Assembly: GCA_014762505.1 (NCBI GenBank)
Contig: JABURS010000043.1
Coordinates: 124,001 to 188,000 of the forward strand
Direction of reading: 5' to 3'
DNA from: Chromatiales bacterium
GTDB lineage: Bacteria > Pseudomonadota > Gammaproteobacteria > SpSt-1174
DNA: 64,000 nt
Part shown: one piece after another, positions 1 to 8,685 of the stretch
Layout of the letters: each line of letters opens with the position of its first letter
Numbering within the stretch: the first letter of the stretch is position 1
Notes under the pieces: model-generated
What the model saw: only the letters and a program-made list of their open reading frames with translations
What the model was told of the DNA's origin: nothing
The model's database searches: none
Position numbers and translations under genes: made by a program

Positions 1-1
1 C

Positions 2-469
2 CCCGACCTCGACCTCTCGGCATCGGCCGTCACTCTGCGGCTCGTGTTGCTCGGGCGCTATATCGAGCAGCAGGCCAAGACCAGCTTCGCCCCCTTCGAC
101 ATCCAGCCCTGGGAATTCGATGTGCTGGCCACCCTGCGGCGCAAGGGGGAGCCCTACGAGCTCTCGGCCGGGGAACTGGCGCGCAGCGTGCTCATGACCT
201 GCAGCGGCATGACACACCGGCTCGACCGTCTCCAGGCCCGCGGGCTGGTGGAGCGGGCCGCCTCCCCCAGCGACCGCCGCCAAGTACTGGTGCGCCTGAC
301 GCCGGCCGGTTGCGAGCTGGTCGATACGGCGGTGCAGCGGCGTGCCGAGTCCGCCCGGCGGCTGATGGGCCTGTTCTCGACGGAGGAGGCCGCGCACCTG
401 ACGGGCGATCTGCGTCGTCTGCTCATCGCCCTGGAGCAGGGTGGGGAGTGTTGCGAGGCGCCGTCCTAG
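2..469 (+). CDS. MarR-family transcriptional regulator (5' end outside window)
   Basis: This is a winged-helix regulator of the MarR family. The reading frame is open back to base 2 and encodes a typical MarR lead-in (PDLDLSASAVTLRL), so the true start lies outside the window; the GTG at 44 is probably internal. The recognition-helix region (SAGELARSVLMTCSGMTHRL) and the wing with SDRRQVLVRLT are intact, followed by the C-terminal dimerisation helix. The ligand and targets cannot be read from the sequence. The next gene on the same strand, a cytochrome c5, is 182 bases downstream and has its own -10 element. Confidence 0.85.
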   Translation, partial: PDLDLSASAVTLRLVLLGRYIEQQAKTSFAPFDIQPWEFDVLATLRRKGEPYELSAGELARSVLMTCSGMTHRLDRLQARGLVERAASPSDRRQVLVRLTPAGCELVDTAVQRRAESARRLMGLFSTEEAAHLTGDLRRLLIALEQGGECCEAPS

Positions 470-561
470 ACCGGGTACGGCAAAATCACTGCGTATTTAT
501 GTGGTTAGCGGCGGCCGGCCCCGGCCGGCGCGGCATTCTGGTGCATATCGGACTTTTCCCG

Positions 562-567
562 TATAAT
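562..567 (+). promoter_or_regulatory. Perfect TATAAT -10 hexamer before cytochrome c5 gene
   Basis: TATAAT lies 84 bases before the GTG start of the cytochrome gene. The hexamer 17 bases upstream (TGGTGC, 539-544) is a poor -35, so the promoter may depend on an activator. A GC-rich dyad (514-529) lies upstream of it. Confidence 0.45.
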
Positions 568-651
568 CCGCGGCTGTTTTTTCACCGTGGTGTCCGACTT
601 GGGTTGCCCGAATCGCGCGCCTTGCACGCATGGGGCATTTAGGAGGAAAAC

Positions 652-1113
652 GTGCATCAAGAAGACAAAGATTTCATGGCGAAGTTCATGATGGTACTGG
701 GCATTCTCGTGCTGCTGGCCGTCGTGATCTTCCTGCTGGCCCGTCTGGTGACGAAGGTCGATGAAGGCACCGGCGCCGGTGGCGAGAGCAGCATGCGCCA
801 GGCTGCCATCGAGGAACGCCTGCAGCCGATCGGCACCGTGGTCTCCGGCGAGAAGCAGACCGGTCCGGTCGTGCGTGCTCCGGAAGATATCTACGCCCAG
901 GTCTGCGCCGCCTGTCACGACACCGGTGCGGTGGGGGCCCCCAAGGTCGGCAACAAGGGTGACTGGGCCCCGCGTATCTCCAAGGGCATGGATACCCTGG
1001 TCTCGCACGCGATCAACGGCTTCAATGCCATGCCCGCGCGGGGCGGCGATTCCAGCCTGAGCGACGAGGACGTGAAGAAGGTCGTGGAGTTCATGGTCGG
1101 CAAGTCGAAGTAA
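652..1113 (+). CDS. Membrane-anchored cytochrome c5-type protein
   Basis: This single-haem c-type cytochrome has 153 residues. An N-terminal membrane anchor (about residues 12-32) is followed by a flexible linker and a C-terminal haem domain with CAACH at 85-89 and a Met ligand in NAMPARGG, the arrangement of the cytochrome c5 family. It probably carries electrons on the periplasmic face of the inner membrane. The GTG start is chosen because AGGAGG (641-646) sits six bases upstream. A strong terminator follows the gene, so it is likely monocistronic. It lies just before the cbb3 operon, so it could donate electrons to that oxidase; this is inference from position only. Confidence 0.88.
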   Translation: MHQEDKDFMAKFMMVLGILVLLAVVIFLLARLVTKVDEGTGAGGESSMRQAAIEERLQPIGTVVSGEKQTGPVVRAPEDIYAQVCAACHDTGAVGAPKVGNKGDWAPRISKGMDTLVSHAINGFNAMPARGGDSSLSDEDVKKVVEFMVGKSK

Positions 1114-1137
1114 GCCTGCCGGCTTCGATCTCTCCAA

Positions 1138-1166
1138 GGCGCGCCCCATCGGGGCGCGCCTTTTTT
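1138..1166 (+). terminator. Rho-independent terminator after cytochrome c5 gene
   Basis: A perfect 10-bp GC stem (1138-1147 with 1151-1160), loop ATC and six T residues. It separates the cytochrome gene from the cco operon. Confidence 0.93.
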
Positions 1167-1227
1167 GTGCCCGTCGTCAGCCACCGCCCGGGTGATAAGC
1201 CCTGTCTATGCCCCTATCAATGCCCGG

Positions 1228-1241
1228 TTGATCTAGGTCAA
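1228..1241 (+). promoter_or_regulatory. FNR/ANR-type box upstream of ccoN
   Basis: TTGATCTAGGTCAA matches the consensus TTGAT-N4-ATCAA at nine of ten positions. It is centred 109.5 bases before the ccoN start. A class II arrangement (-41.5) would put transcription initiation near 1276, with only a weak -10 (CATCCT, 1264-1269). FNR/ANR control of ccoNOQP is well established in proteobacteria. Confidence 0.75.
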
Positions 1242-1343
1242 CATCCCCGTCATCCGTTGCAGGCATCCTGAGGTCCGTGTCGCCTGCCGGCCAATGGGGA
1301 GCCGGCAGGCCCCACCTGTCTCAACCTTTGGGGGCGTCATACG

Positions 1344-2750
1344 ATGGAGACCTATAACTACCGGGTGGTGCGCCAGTTCGCCGTGATGACGGTGGTCTGG
1401 GGTATCGTCGGGATGCTCGTCGGTGTCTATATCGCGGCCCAGCTGCGCTGGCCGGAACTCAATTTCGACATACCCTGGCTCACCTACAGCCGCCTGCGGC
1501 CGCTGCATACCAATGCGGTGATCTTCGCCTTCGGCGGCTCGGCGCTGTTCGCCACCTCCTACTACGTGGTGCAGCGCACCTGCCACGCCCGTCTGTTCTC
1601 GGACAGGCTGGCCGGGTTCACCTTCTGGGGCTGGCAGGCGGTCATCGTGCTGGCGGCCATCACCCTGCCTCTGGGCATCACTACCAGCAAGGAATACGCC
1701 GAGCTGGAGTGGCCCATCGACCTGCTGATCACCGTGGTGTGGGTGTCCTACGCCATCGTGTTCTTCGGCACGATCATGAAGCGCAAGGTGAAGCACATCT
1801 ACGTGGCCAACTGGTTCTACGGCGCCTTCATCCTCACCGTGGCCCTGTTGCACGTCGTCAACAGCGCGGCCTTGCCGATCACCCTGACCAAGTCCTATTC
1901 GGTCTATCCCGGTGCCATCGATGCCATGGTGCAGTGGTGGTACGGACACAACGCGGTGGGCTTTTTCCTCACCGCGGGCTTCCTCGGCATGATGTACTAC
2001 TTCGTGCCCAAGCAGGCCGGGCGGCCCGTGTATTCCTATCGCCTGTCGGTGGTGCACTTCTGGGCGCTGATCGCCATCTACATGTGGGCCGGCCCGCATC
2101 ACCTGCACTACACGGCGCTGCCGGATTGGGCGCAGTCGCTCGGCATGGTGATGTCGCTGGTACTGCTGGCCCCGTCCTGGGGCGGGATGATCAACGGCAT
2201 GATGACGCTGTCGGGCGCCTGGCACAAACTGCGCGACGACCCGATCCTGCGCTTCCTCATCGTCTCGCTGTCGTTCTACGGCATGTCGACCTTCGAGGGC
2301 CCGATGATGTCGATCAAGACCGTGAATGCCCTCTCGCATTACACCGACTGGACCATCGGACACGTGCATTCCGGCGCACTCGGCTGGGTGGTGATGGTTT
2401 CGGTGGGCTCGCTCTACGTGCTCATCCCGCAGCTCTTCGGTCGTGAGCGCATGTACAGCACCCGGCTCATCGAGTGGCACTTCTGGACCACCACCATCGG
2501 CGTGGTGCTGTACATCGTCTCCATGTGGATCGCGGGCGTCATGCAGGGCCTGATGTGGCGTGCGGTGAATGCCGACGGCACGCTCACCTACAGCTTCACC
2601 GAGTCGCTGGTGCGCATGTACCCCTACTACACGGTGCGCTTCATCGGTGGCGTGCTGGTGGTGTTCGGCATGTTCCTCATGGCCTACAACGTGTGGAAGA
2701 CGATTGCCGCGGGCAGGGCCGACGAGGCCCCCGTGCCGCAGCCGGCGTGA
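1344..2750 (+). CDS. ccoN: cbb3-type cytochrome c oxidase subunit I
   Basis: This is the catalytic subunit of the high-affinity cbb3 terminal oxidase, which reduces O2 at a haem b3-CuB centre in the inner membrane. At 468 residues it has the usual family length, with about 12 membrane segments. Visible motifs are [12 protein letters not shown] (haem ligand helix), [13 protein letters not shown] (CuB ligand region), AGPHHLHYT, and [10 protein letters not shown] near the C-terminal third. It is first in an operon ccoN-O-Q-P-unknown-G-H, with 13 bases before ccoO. An FNR-type box upstream points to induction at low oxygen. Confidence 0.97.
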   Translation: METYNYRVVRQFAVMTVVWGIVGMLVGVYIAAQLRWPELNFDIPWLTYSRLRPLHTNAVIFAFGGSALFATSYYVVQRTCHARLFSDRLAGFTFWGWQAVIVLAAITLPLGITTSKEYAELEWPIDLLITVVWVSYAIVFFGTIMKRKVKHIYVANWFYGAFILTVALLHVVNSAALPITLTKSYSVYPGAIDAMVQWWYGHNAVGFFLTAGFLGMMYYFVPKQAGRPVYSYRLSVVHFWALIAIYMWAGPHHLHYTALPDWAQSLGMVMSLVLLAPSWGGMINGMMTLSGAWHKLRDDPILRFLIVSLSFYGMSTFEGPMMSIKTVNALSHYTDWTIGHVHSGALGWVVMVSVGSLYVLIPQLFGRERMYSTRLIEWHFWTTTIGVVLYIVSMWIAGVMQGLMWRAVNADGTLTYSFTESLVRMYPYYTVRFIGGVLVVFGMFLMAYNVWKTIAAGRADEAPVPQPA

Positions 2751-2763
2751 GAGGAGACGAGAC

Positions 2764-3369
2764 ATGAGTCATGAAATCGTTGAGAAGAACGTCGGGCTGA
2801 TGGCCGTGCTCATCCTCGTGGTGGTGAGCTTCGGTGGCCTGGCGGAGATCGTGCCACTGTTTTTCATGCAGTCCACCACCGAGCCTGTGGAAGGGCTCAA
2901 GCCCTACAGCGCACTGCAGCTGGAAGGACGCGACATCTACGTGCGTGAAGGTTGCTATACCTGCCATTCGCAGATGATCCGGCCCTTCCGGGCCGAGACC
3001 GAGCGCTACGGTCATTATTCGGTGGCCGGCGAGTTCGTCTACGACCATCCCTTCCAGTGGGGCTCCAAGCGCACCGGGCCGGACCTGGCGCGCGTGGGCG
3101 GTCGCTATTCGGACGAGTGGCATCGCGTCCATCTGATCAATCCGCGCGATGTGGTGCCCGAATCCAACATGCCGGGCTTCCCCTGGCTGGAGGAACGCGT
3201 CATCGATCACGAGGTCACGCCGAAGAAGCTGGCGGCCATGCGCACCCTCGGTGTGCCCTACAGCGATGCCGAGATAGAAGGGGCTGCGCAGGCGGTGGAA
3301 GGCAAGACCGAGATGGATGCCCTGATCGCCTATCTGCAGGTGCTGGGCACCGCCATCAAGCAGCGGTGA
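2764..3369 (+). CDS. ccoO: cbb3-type cytochrome c oxidase subunit II (mono-haem)
   Basis: CcoO is the membrane-anchored mono-haem cytochrome c subunit that passes electrons to CcoN. The protein has 201 residues, with an N-terminal transmembrane helix (about 11-34) and CYTCH at 64-68, followed by the family signature [15 protein letters not shown]. The ATG at 2764 follows GAGAGGAGACGAG with good spacing; the reading frame extends upstream inside ccoN but that extension is not CcoO-like. The stop overlaps a possible GTG start for ccoQ. Confidence 0.97.
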   Translation: MSHEIVEKNVGLMAVLILVVVSFGGLAEIVPLFFMQSTTEPVEGLKPYSALQLEGRDIYVREGCYTCHSQMIRPFRAETERYGHYSVAGEFVYDHPFQWGSKRTGPDLARVGGRYSDEWHRVHLINPRDVVPESNMPGFPWLEERVIDHEVTPKKLAAMRTLGVPYSDAEIEGAAQAVEGKTEMDALIAYLQVLGTAIKQR

Positions 3370-3374
3370 GCGAG

Positions 3375-3539
3375 ATGGACGGAGCAACCTTTCACAGCAT
3401 CTACACCGTCGTATTGCTGGTCATTTTCATCGGCATCGTGATCTGGGCCTGGAGCGGCCGGCGCAAGCGCGACTTCGACGAGGCCTCGCGTCTGCCGCTC
3501 GAGGACGAGCAGTCATCCCGCAAGCGGGAGGAGGATTGA
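3375..3539 (+). CDS. ccoQ: cbb3 oxidase small subunit CcoQ
   Basis: This 54-residue single-span membrane protein has the CcoQ layout: a short periplasmic N-terminus, one helix (about 6-24, IYTVVLLVIFIGIVIWAW), a basic GRRKRDF stretch, and an acidic tail. CcoQ stabilises the assembled cbb3 complex. The ATG at 3375 is used; an in-frame GTG at 3366 overlapping the ccoO stop is the alternative. The position between ccoO and ccoP is the standard one. Confidence 0.9.
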   Translation: MDGATFHSIYTVVLLVIFIGIVIWAWSGRRKRDFDEASRLPLEDEQSSRKREED

Positions 3540-3541
3540 AC

Positions 3542-4426
3542 ATGAGTGCGTTCTTTCACTGGTGGGTCATCGTCATTACGGTCATCAATCTGCTGGGCTG
3601 CTGGTGGCTGATCCGGTTCAGCGCCCGCTCGGGACCGGCAGCGGCCGGTACCGAGAACACCACCGGCCACGTATGGGACGGACTGCGTGAATACAACAAC
3701 CCGTTGCCGCGCTGGTGGTTGTGGATGTTCTATCTCACGCTGATCTTCGCCGTGATCTATTTCATCCTCTACCCGGGGCTTGGCAACTTCCAGGGCGTAC
3801 TCGGCTGGAGCCAGACGCAGCAGTACGAGGAGGAGATGGCGCAGGCGGATGCCACCTATGGCCCGATCTTCGCCCAGTACGCGAACCAGGAGATCGCCGC
3901 GGTGGCGGCCGACCCGGAGGCGCGGCAGATGGGGCAGAACCTGTTTCTGACCTATTGCTCGCAGTGTCACGGCTCGGATGCCCGCGGGGCGCCGGGCTTC
4001 CCGAACCTGGCCGACGACGAGTGGCTCTGGGGCGGTGATGCGCAGGCCATCAAGACCTCCATCCTGCACGGGCGCAGCGGCGTGATGCCGCCGTTCGGTG
4101 CCGCACTCGGCGAGCAGGGGGTGAAGGAGGTGGCCGCCTACGTGGTCAGCCTGAGTGGGCGCGAGGCCGACCCGCAGCTGGTTGCCGCCGGCCAGCAGCA
4201 CTTCATGATGTGCGCGGCCTGTCACGGTGCCGATGGCAAGGGCAACACCGCGATGGGTGCTCCCGATCTCACCAACAACGTCTGGCTGTATGGCGGTTCG
4301 CTGGGCGTGATCGAGAAGACCATTCGCGAGGGGCGCAACGGCCAGATGCCGGCCCACGAGGAATTCCTGGGCGAGGAGAAGGTGCACATCCTCGCCGCCT
4401 ACGTGTACGGCCTCAGCCGGCAGTAA
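3542..4426 (+). CDS. ccoP: cbb3-type cytochrome c oxidase subunit III (di-haem)
   Basis: CcoP is the di-haem cytochrome c that delivers electrons to CcoO. The 294-residue protein has two N-terminal membrane helices (about 7-25 and 58-78) joined by the CcoP signature region HVWDGLREYNNPLPRWW. Two cytochrome c domains follow, with haem motifs CSQCH (139-143) and CAACH (224-228) and Met ligands in VMPPFG and QMPAHE. The ATG at 3542 has GGGAGGAGG upstream; a TTG six bases earlier is unlikely. It starts two bases after the ccoQ stop. Confidence 0.96.
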   Translation: MSAFFHWWVIVITVINLLGCWWLIRFSARSGPAAAGTENTTGHVWDGLREYNNPLPRWWLWMFYLTLIFAVIYFILYPGLGNFQGVLGWSQTQQYEEEMAQADATYGPIFAQYANQEIAAVAADPEARQMGQNLFLTYCSQCHGSDARGAPGFPNLADDEWLWGGDAQAIKTSILHGRSGVMPPFGAALGEQGVKEVAAYVVSLSGREADPQLVAAGQQHFMMCAACHGADGKGNTAMGAPDLTNNVWLYGGSLGVIEKTIREGRNGQMPAHEEFLGEEKVHILAAYVYGLSRQ

Positions 4427-4440
4427 GCCCAGGAGGGTCC

Positions 4441-4719
4441 ATGGACAGCGAAACCCGGACGAAGGACATTCCCCGCATCCAGAAGGTGGTCTCCGTGCTC
4501 TGGCCGTCATTTCTGACGGCCGGGGTCGCCACCATCCTGTTCTTCACCGCCTTCGACCCGGTGGACCTGGGCATGCTGCTCGGGGTCGAACAGCTGGAAC
4601 GTCTGGAGGCCTACAGCATCGGTTTCTTCCTGTTCTGGATGCTGACCTCCACCTCCTGTGCGCTGACCTGTTATTTCAGAAAGCCCTGCGACGAACTCAA
4701 TCCGCGTCGTGGTGGCTGA
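4441..4719 (+). CDS. Unknown small two-helix membrane protein in cbb3 operon
   Basis: I do not recognise this 92-residue protein. It has two predicted membrane helices (about 18-37 and 57-78), the first close to a basic N-terminus and the second ending in a cysteine-rich stretch with Cys at 73, 77 and 83 (TSTSCALTCYFRKPCDE). It lies between ccoP and ccoG, 14 bases after ccoP and 15 before ccoG, so it is surely co-transcribed. That position and the three cysteines make a role in oxidase assembly or metal handling plausible, but nothing in the sequence shows it. Confidence 0.75.
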   Translation: MDSETRTKDIPRIQKVVSVLWPSFLTAGVATILFFTAFDPVDLGMLLGVEQLERLEAYSIGFFLFWMLTSTSCALTCYFRKPCDELNPRRGG

Positions 4720-4734
4720 TACCCGCAAGCCGTC

Positions 4735-6135
4735 ATGAGTCAGAAGACACCCAGTCCGCCGACCGAGGTGCCGGTCGAGATCTACAGGAAGCGCGAGAAG
4801 ATCTATCCGCGTGAGGTGCATGGCGTGTTTGCACGCCTGCGCGTGGCCGCCGTACTGGCCCTGCTGGGGCTTTACTACGTCATCCCCTGGTTGCACTGGA
4901 ACGGGCAGCAGCTGGTGCTGTTCGACCTGCCTGCACGCAAGTTCCATGTCTTCGGCCTGACCTTCTGGCCGCAGGACTTCTTCTTTCTCGTCATGCTGCT
5001 GGTGGTGGCCGCACTCGCACTGTTCCTCTTTACCACCCTGGCAGGCCGCCTGTGGTGCGGTTATGCCTGTCCGCAGACGGTGTGGACCGAGGTCTTCCTG
5101 TGGATCGAGCGCCGCATCGAGGGTGACCGGCCACGGCAGATGAAGCTCGACAAGGCCCCCTGGTCGCTGCACAAGCTGGCCATCAAGGGCGGCAAGCACC
5201 TGGTGTGGATCCTGTTTGCCCTGTGGACGGGCTTCACCTTCGTCGGCTATTTCACGCCCATCCATCAACTCGCCGTGAAGCTCCTGCAGTTCAATGCCGG
5301 GCCCTGGGAGACCTTCTGGGTGCTGTTCTACGGCTTTGCGACCTACGGCAATGCAGGCTGGATGCGCGAACAGGTCTGCATCTACATGTGTCCCTACGCG
5401 CGTTTCCAGAGCGCGATGTTCGACCGGGACACGCTGGTCATTTCCTACGATGAGTCGCGGGGCGAGCCGCGCGGTTCGCGCAAGCGCGACGAGGATCATC
5501 GTGCACGTGGCCTGGGGGACTGCATCGACTGCACGCTGTGCGTGCAGGTCTGTCCGACCGGCATCGACATCCGCGACGGCCTGCAGTACCAGTGCATCGG
5601 CTGTGCCGCCTGTGTCGATGTCTGCGACCAGGTGATGGAGAAGATGAACTATCCGAAGGGACTCATCCGCTATACCACGGAGAATGCCATGCAGGGAGGG
5701 CGCACGCGCGTGCTGCGGCCGCGCATCGTGATCTATTCCCTCATCCTGCTCGTCATCACGGCCGGCCTGGTCTATGGCCTGGCCACGCGCGTGCCGCTGC
5801 AGCTCGACGTGATGCGCGACCGCAATACCCTGTATCGCGAGACCACCCTGGGGCTGGCGGAGAATGTCTACACGCTGCGGCTTATCAATATGCAGGATGT
5901 CACGCAGCGCTTCGTCCTGACGGTGGAGGGTATTCCCGACCTGCGTCTGGTGGCAGAACAGGCCGAGATCGAGGTACCGGGTGGTGAGCTGGTCACGTTG
6001 CCGGTGCGGGTGCAGGCCGACCCGGTGCACCTGGAACGTGCCAGCACCGAGATACGCTTCACCGCCACCGCCGTGGACGATCCGAAACTGCGTCGTACGC
6101 AGGACGCCCGTTTCCTGGGTCCCATCAACCGCTGA
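4735..6135 (+). CDS. ccoG: cbb3 oxidase accessory protein CcoG (RdxA/FixG family)
   Basis: This 466-residue polytopic membrane ferredoxin is of the CcoG/FixG/RdxA family, which supports cbb3 maturation, probably through copper reduction. Membrane helices occupy the first 220 residues, with a WCGYACPQTVWTE motif. Two [4Fe-4S] ferredoxin motifs follow (CIDCTLCVQVCP and CIGCAACVDVCD), then one more helix and an Ig-like C-terminal domain. ATG 4735 is the natural start. The genes for the copper ATPase CcoI and for CcoS, usually nearby, are not present in this window. Confidence 0.95.
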   Translation: MSQKTPSPPTEVPVEIYRKREKIYPREVHGVFARLRVAAVLALLGLYYVIPWLHWNGQQLVLFDLPARKFHVFGLTFWPQDFFFLVMLLVVAALALFLFTTLAGRLWCGYACPQTVWTEVFLWIERRIEGDRPRQMKLDKAPWSLHKLAIKGGKHLVWILFALWTGFTFVGYFTPIHQLAVKLLQFNAGPWETFWVLFYGFATYGNAGWMREQVCIYMCPYARFQSAMFDRDTLVISYDESRGEPRGSRKRDEDHRARGLGDCIDCTLCVQVCPTGIDIRDGLQYQCIGCAACVDVCDQVMEKMNYPKGLIRYTTENAMQGGRTRVLRPRIVIYSLILLVITAGLVYGLATRVPLQLDVMRDRNTLYRETTLGLAENVYTLRLINMQDVTQRFVLTVEGIPDLRLVAEQAEIEVPGGELVTLPVRVQADPVHLERASTEIRFTATAVDDPKLRRTQDARFLGPINR

Positions 6136-6142
6136 GGTCAGC

Positions 6143-6646
6143 ATGCACGCAAACACGCCGCCGCCCTGGTATCGACAGTTCTGGCCCTGGGTGCTGATCG
6201 GGTTGCCGGCCAGTGCCGTGGCCGCGAGCCTGTTCACCATCCATCTCGCCCTGCAGACCGATGACACCCTGGTGGTGGACGAGTACTACAAGGCGGGACT
6301 GGCCATCAACCAGGAGCTGGGGCGGGATCGCGTGGCGGCCGAGCAGGGGTTGTCGGCCGAGCTCGTGCTCACCGAGGCGGGGCTGCGTGTGCGGCTCACG
6401 GCTGATGAGGCGAGTGCGCGGCCCTCGCGTCTGCAGATCTTCCTGGTACATCCGACCCTGGCCGATCGCGATCAGGATGTCGTGCTGCTGCCGGGGCCGG
6501 ATGGTGCTTATCACGGGCAGTTGAAGGATCCGGGGCCTGGGGAGTGGCGTGTGTTGCTCATGCCCGAAGACCGCCAGTGGCGACTGCAGGGGCGCTGGAA
6601 CCCGCAGGACCGGGGGGCGATGCTGCTGGAGCCGGAGGTGCACTGA
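6143..6646 (+). CDS. FixH/CcoH family protein
   Basis: This 167-residue protein has one N-terminal membrane helix (about 13-38) and a periplasmic domain, starting with the FixH hallmark DDTLVVDEYYKAGLAIN after the helix. CcoH is needed for stable assembly of cbb3 oxidase and contacts CcoN and CcoP. ATG 6143 lies seven bases after the ccoG stop, with AGGTCAG between. It is the last gene of the cco operon; the next gene is on the opposite strand. No clear terminator is seen between them. Confidence 0.88.
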   Translation: MHANTPPPWYRQFWPWVLIGLPASAVAASLFTIHLALQTDDTLVVDEYYKAGLAINQELGRDRVAAEQGLSAELVLTEAGLRVRLTADEASARPSRLQIFLVHPTLADRDQDVVLLPGPDGAYHGQLKDPGPGEWRVLLMPEDRQWRLQGRWNPQDRGAMLLEPEVH

Positions 6647-6690
6647 GGGTTTGGTGACCGTGCCGAATCACTGAACCGGCGCAGCAGCGG

Positions 6691-8205
6691 TCAGCGCTGG
6701 CGACCCAGCCAGCGATCCATCGCCCGGTAGGTCAGTGCCTCGGTCAGGTGCGTGGTGTTGATGCGCGCAGAGTCGCCCAGGTCCGCGATGGTGCGGGCCA
6801 CCTTGAGGATGCGATGCTCGGCACGCATCGACAGGCCAAAGCGGCGGATGGCCTCCTGCAGGAGCCCTGCATCCGTCTCATCCAGTGCGCAGTCACGCGC
6901 CAGTTCCCGGTTGTTGAGCTGTGCATTGGGTTTGCCCGCCCGGGACAGCTGCCGCTCGCGCGCGGCCAGCACGCGGTCGCGTATGGTCGCGCTGTCCTCA
7001 CCCGCCTCCGTTCGCTCCAGCGCCTCGCGTGCAGGTCGCAGCACCTCGATCTGCAGGTCGATACGGTCCAGCAGCGGGGCGGAGATGCGGGCGCGATGGC
7101 GGCGCTGCTGTTCCGGCGTACAGCGGCAGTGCTCGCCGAGGTCGCAGTCATAGCCCTGCGGGCAGGGATTCATGGCGGCGACGAGCTGGAAGCGGGCTGG
7201 AAACTCCGCCTGGCGGGCCGCCCGGGAGATGGTGATGCGGCCCGTCTCGATGGGTTCGCGCAGGACCTCCAGCACGCGCCGGTCGAACTCGGTGAGTTCG
7301 TCGAGGAAGAGCACGCCGTTGTGCGAGAGCGAGATCTCGCCCGGGCGTGGATGCGAACCGCCGCCGACCAGCGCCACACCCGAGGCCGTGTGATGCGGGC
7401 AGCGAACGGGGCGGCGTTTCCAGTGGCGGATGTCGAAGCCGCTGTCGCCGATGGAGGCCACGGCCGCCGTCTCGATGGCCTCGGCGTCGGTCAGCGGAGG
7501 CAGGATGGTGGCCAGACGCGAGGCCAGCATGGTCTTGCCGGTGCCCGGCGGCCCGATCATCAGCAGGTTGTGCTGTCCGGCGGCGGCGATCTCCAGTGCA
7601 CGCTTGGCATGGTGCTGGCCATGTACGTCGGCGAGATCCAGTTCCGGGTCCGGAAGTTGATCCGGTGCCCGGATGGCATGTGGCGCGATGCGTGTTTCGC
7701 CCAGCAGGTGGGCGCAGACCTCGAGCAGGTGGCGGGCGGGCAGCACCTCGACTTCGCGTACCAGCGTGGCCTCGTCGGCATTCTCGGCGGGTACCACCAG
7801 TGCCCGTCCCGAGTCGCGGCAGGCCAGGGCCATGGGCAGCAGGCCACGTACCGGGCGGATCTCGCCCGACAGGCCCAGCTCGCCGGCGAACTCGTACTGC
7901 CGCAGCGGTTCGGCGGAGATCTGTTTCGAGGCCGCCAGGATGCCCAGGGCGATGGGCAGGTCGAAGCGGCCACCATCCTTGGGCAGGTCGGCGGGGGCGA
8001 GGCTCACGGTGATGCGGCGGGCGGGGAACTCGAAGCGGGAGTTGACGATGGCCGCGCGCACGCGATCGCGGCTTTCCTTTACGGCGGTCTCCGGCAGGCC
8101 GACGATGGAGAAGCTCGGCAGGCCGTTGGCGAGATCGACCTCCACGCTCACCAGCGGGGCATGGATGCCGTCCTGAGAACGGGAATAGGTATTGGCGAGT
8201 GACAT
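6691..8205 (-). CDS. comM: YifB/ComM-family Mg-chelatase-like AAA+ ATPase
   Basis: This 504-residue protein belongs to the YifB/ComM family, a hexameric AAA+ helicase that promotes branch migration during integration of transformed DNA. An N-terminal ChlI/Lon-protease-like fold (residues 1-170, with VGLPETAVKESRDRVRAA and SLAPADLPKDGGRFDLP) precedes the AAA+ domain with Walker A GPPGTGKT and Walker B GVLFLDEL. A cysteine-containing insertion (CDLGEHCRC) and a C-terminal Mg-chelatase lid domain follow. Length is normal. It is transcribed toward the cco operon and follows ubiK on the same strand with a 51-base gap. Confidence 0.95.
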   Translation of the reverse strand: MSLANTYSRSQDGIHAPLVSVEVDLANGLPSFSIVGLPETAVKESRDRVRAAIVNSRFEFPARRITVSLAPADLPKDGGRFDLPIALGILAASKQISAEPLRQYEFAGELGLSGEIRPVRGLLPMALACRDSGRALVVPAENADEATLVREVEVLPARHLLEVCAHLLGETRIAPHAIRAPDQLPDPELDLADVHGQHHAKRALEIAAAGQHNLLMIGPPGTGKTMLASRLATILPPLTDAEAIETAAVASIGDSGFDIRHWKRRPVRCPHHTASGVALVGGGSHPRPGEISLSHNGVLFLDELTEFDRRVLEVLREPIETGRITISRAARQAEFPARFQLVAAMNPCPQGYDCDLGEHCRCTPEQQRRHRARISAPLLDRIDLQIEVLRPAREALERTEAGEDSATIRDRVLAARERQLSRAGKPNAQLNNRELARDCALDETDAGLLQEAIRRFGLSMRAEHRILKVARTIADLGDSARINTTHLTEALTYRAMDRWLGRQR

Positions 8206-8256
8206 GTCTCTTCCCTGATGGCCGTGTAGGGCGTCCCGCCCGGCACTGTGCTGCGG

Positions 8257-8505
8257 CTAGGACTCGTCGAGTCGTGCCTCCAGTTCGCGGATCTGTGCCT
8301 CCAGGCGCTCGAGCTTCTCGCGGCTGCGCGCGAGCAGTGCCTGCTGCACCTCGAATTCCTCGCGCGTAACCAGGTCCATCCTGCGCAGGGCGCTGTGCAG
8401 GGTGGCGCGGAAGTTCTTCTCCACATCCTGCTGGAAGGCGGCCGCGCCCTCGGGCAGGGCCTGGCTGAGGCGGTGGGCGAGTTCGTCGATCAGTTTCGCG
8501 TTCAT
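8257..8505 (-). CDS. ubiK: Ubiquinone biosynthesis accessory factor UbiK (YqiC/BMFP)
   Basis: This 82-residue protein matches the UbiK/YqiC family: an amphipathic N-terminal half (NAKLIDELAHRLSQALP) and a C-terminal trimeric coiled coil rich in Glu, Arg and Leu. UbiK binds UbiJ and membrane lipids and supports aerobic ubiquinone synthesis. It lies upstream of comM on the minus strand, and the 252 bases between it and the torF start carry torF regulatory sites. Confidence 0.9.
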   Translation of the reverse strand: MNAKLIDELAHRLSQALPEGAAAFQQDVEKNFRATLHSALRRMDLVTREEFEVQQALLARSREKLERLEAQIRELEARLDES

Positions 8506-8550
8506 GGGGATTACTTTATCACGCCGGCTGATCGCTGCCAGCCGGATGGG

Positions 8551-8567
8551 TGCACGTTTAGGGTGCG
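8551..8567 (+). promoter_or_regulatory. Candidate NtrC-binding site 1 (torF)
   Basis: TGCACG-N5-GGTGCG matches the NtrC dyad TGCACC-N5-GGTGCA at 10 of 12 positions. Its centre is 153 bases upstream of the predicted sigma-54 start and 32 bases from the next site, the spacing known for the paired glnA enhancer sites. Confidence 0.6.
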
Positions 8568-8582
8568 GCTGCCCGATTTCCG

Positions 8583-8599
8583 TGCACCGCGAGCGTGCA
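8583..8599 (+). promoter_or_regulatory. Candidate NtrC-binding site 2 (torF)
   Basis: TGCACCGCGAGCGTGCA matches TGCACC-N5-GGTGCA at 11 of 12 positions. It is centred at about -121 from the sigma-54 start for torF. Confidence 0.7.
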
Positions 8600-8685
8600 G
8601 GAACCTCGGGTTCATCTGCCTGTCATGCGTGGCGGCTGCAGCGATGAAAAAGATAACTTCATGAATAATAAATAGAAAATAAACT

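Noticed and set aside
1233-2765. Long minus-strand open frame opposite ccoN
   Set aside because: It is the mirror of a real gene, very rich in His, Gln, Arg and Gly, with no domain; typical of GC-rich antisense frames. The same holds for other long antisense frames opposite urtC, ureC, typA and the acyl-CoA ligase.
8236-8251. Possible sigma-54 site before comM (CGGCAC...TGC)
   Set aside because: The -12 part lacks TTGC at the right spacing and the site lies between minus-strand genes in the wrong direction.
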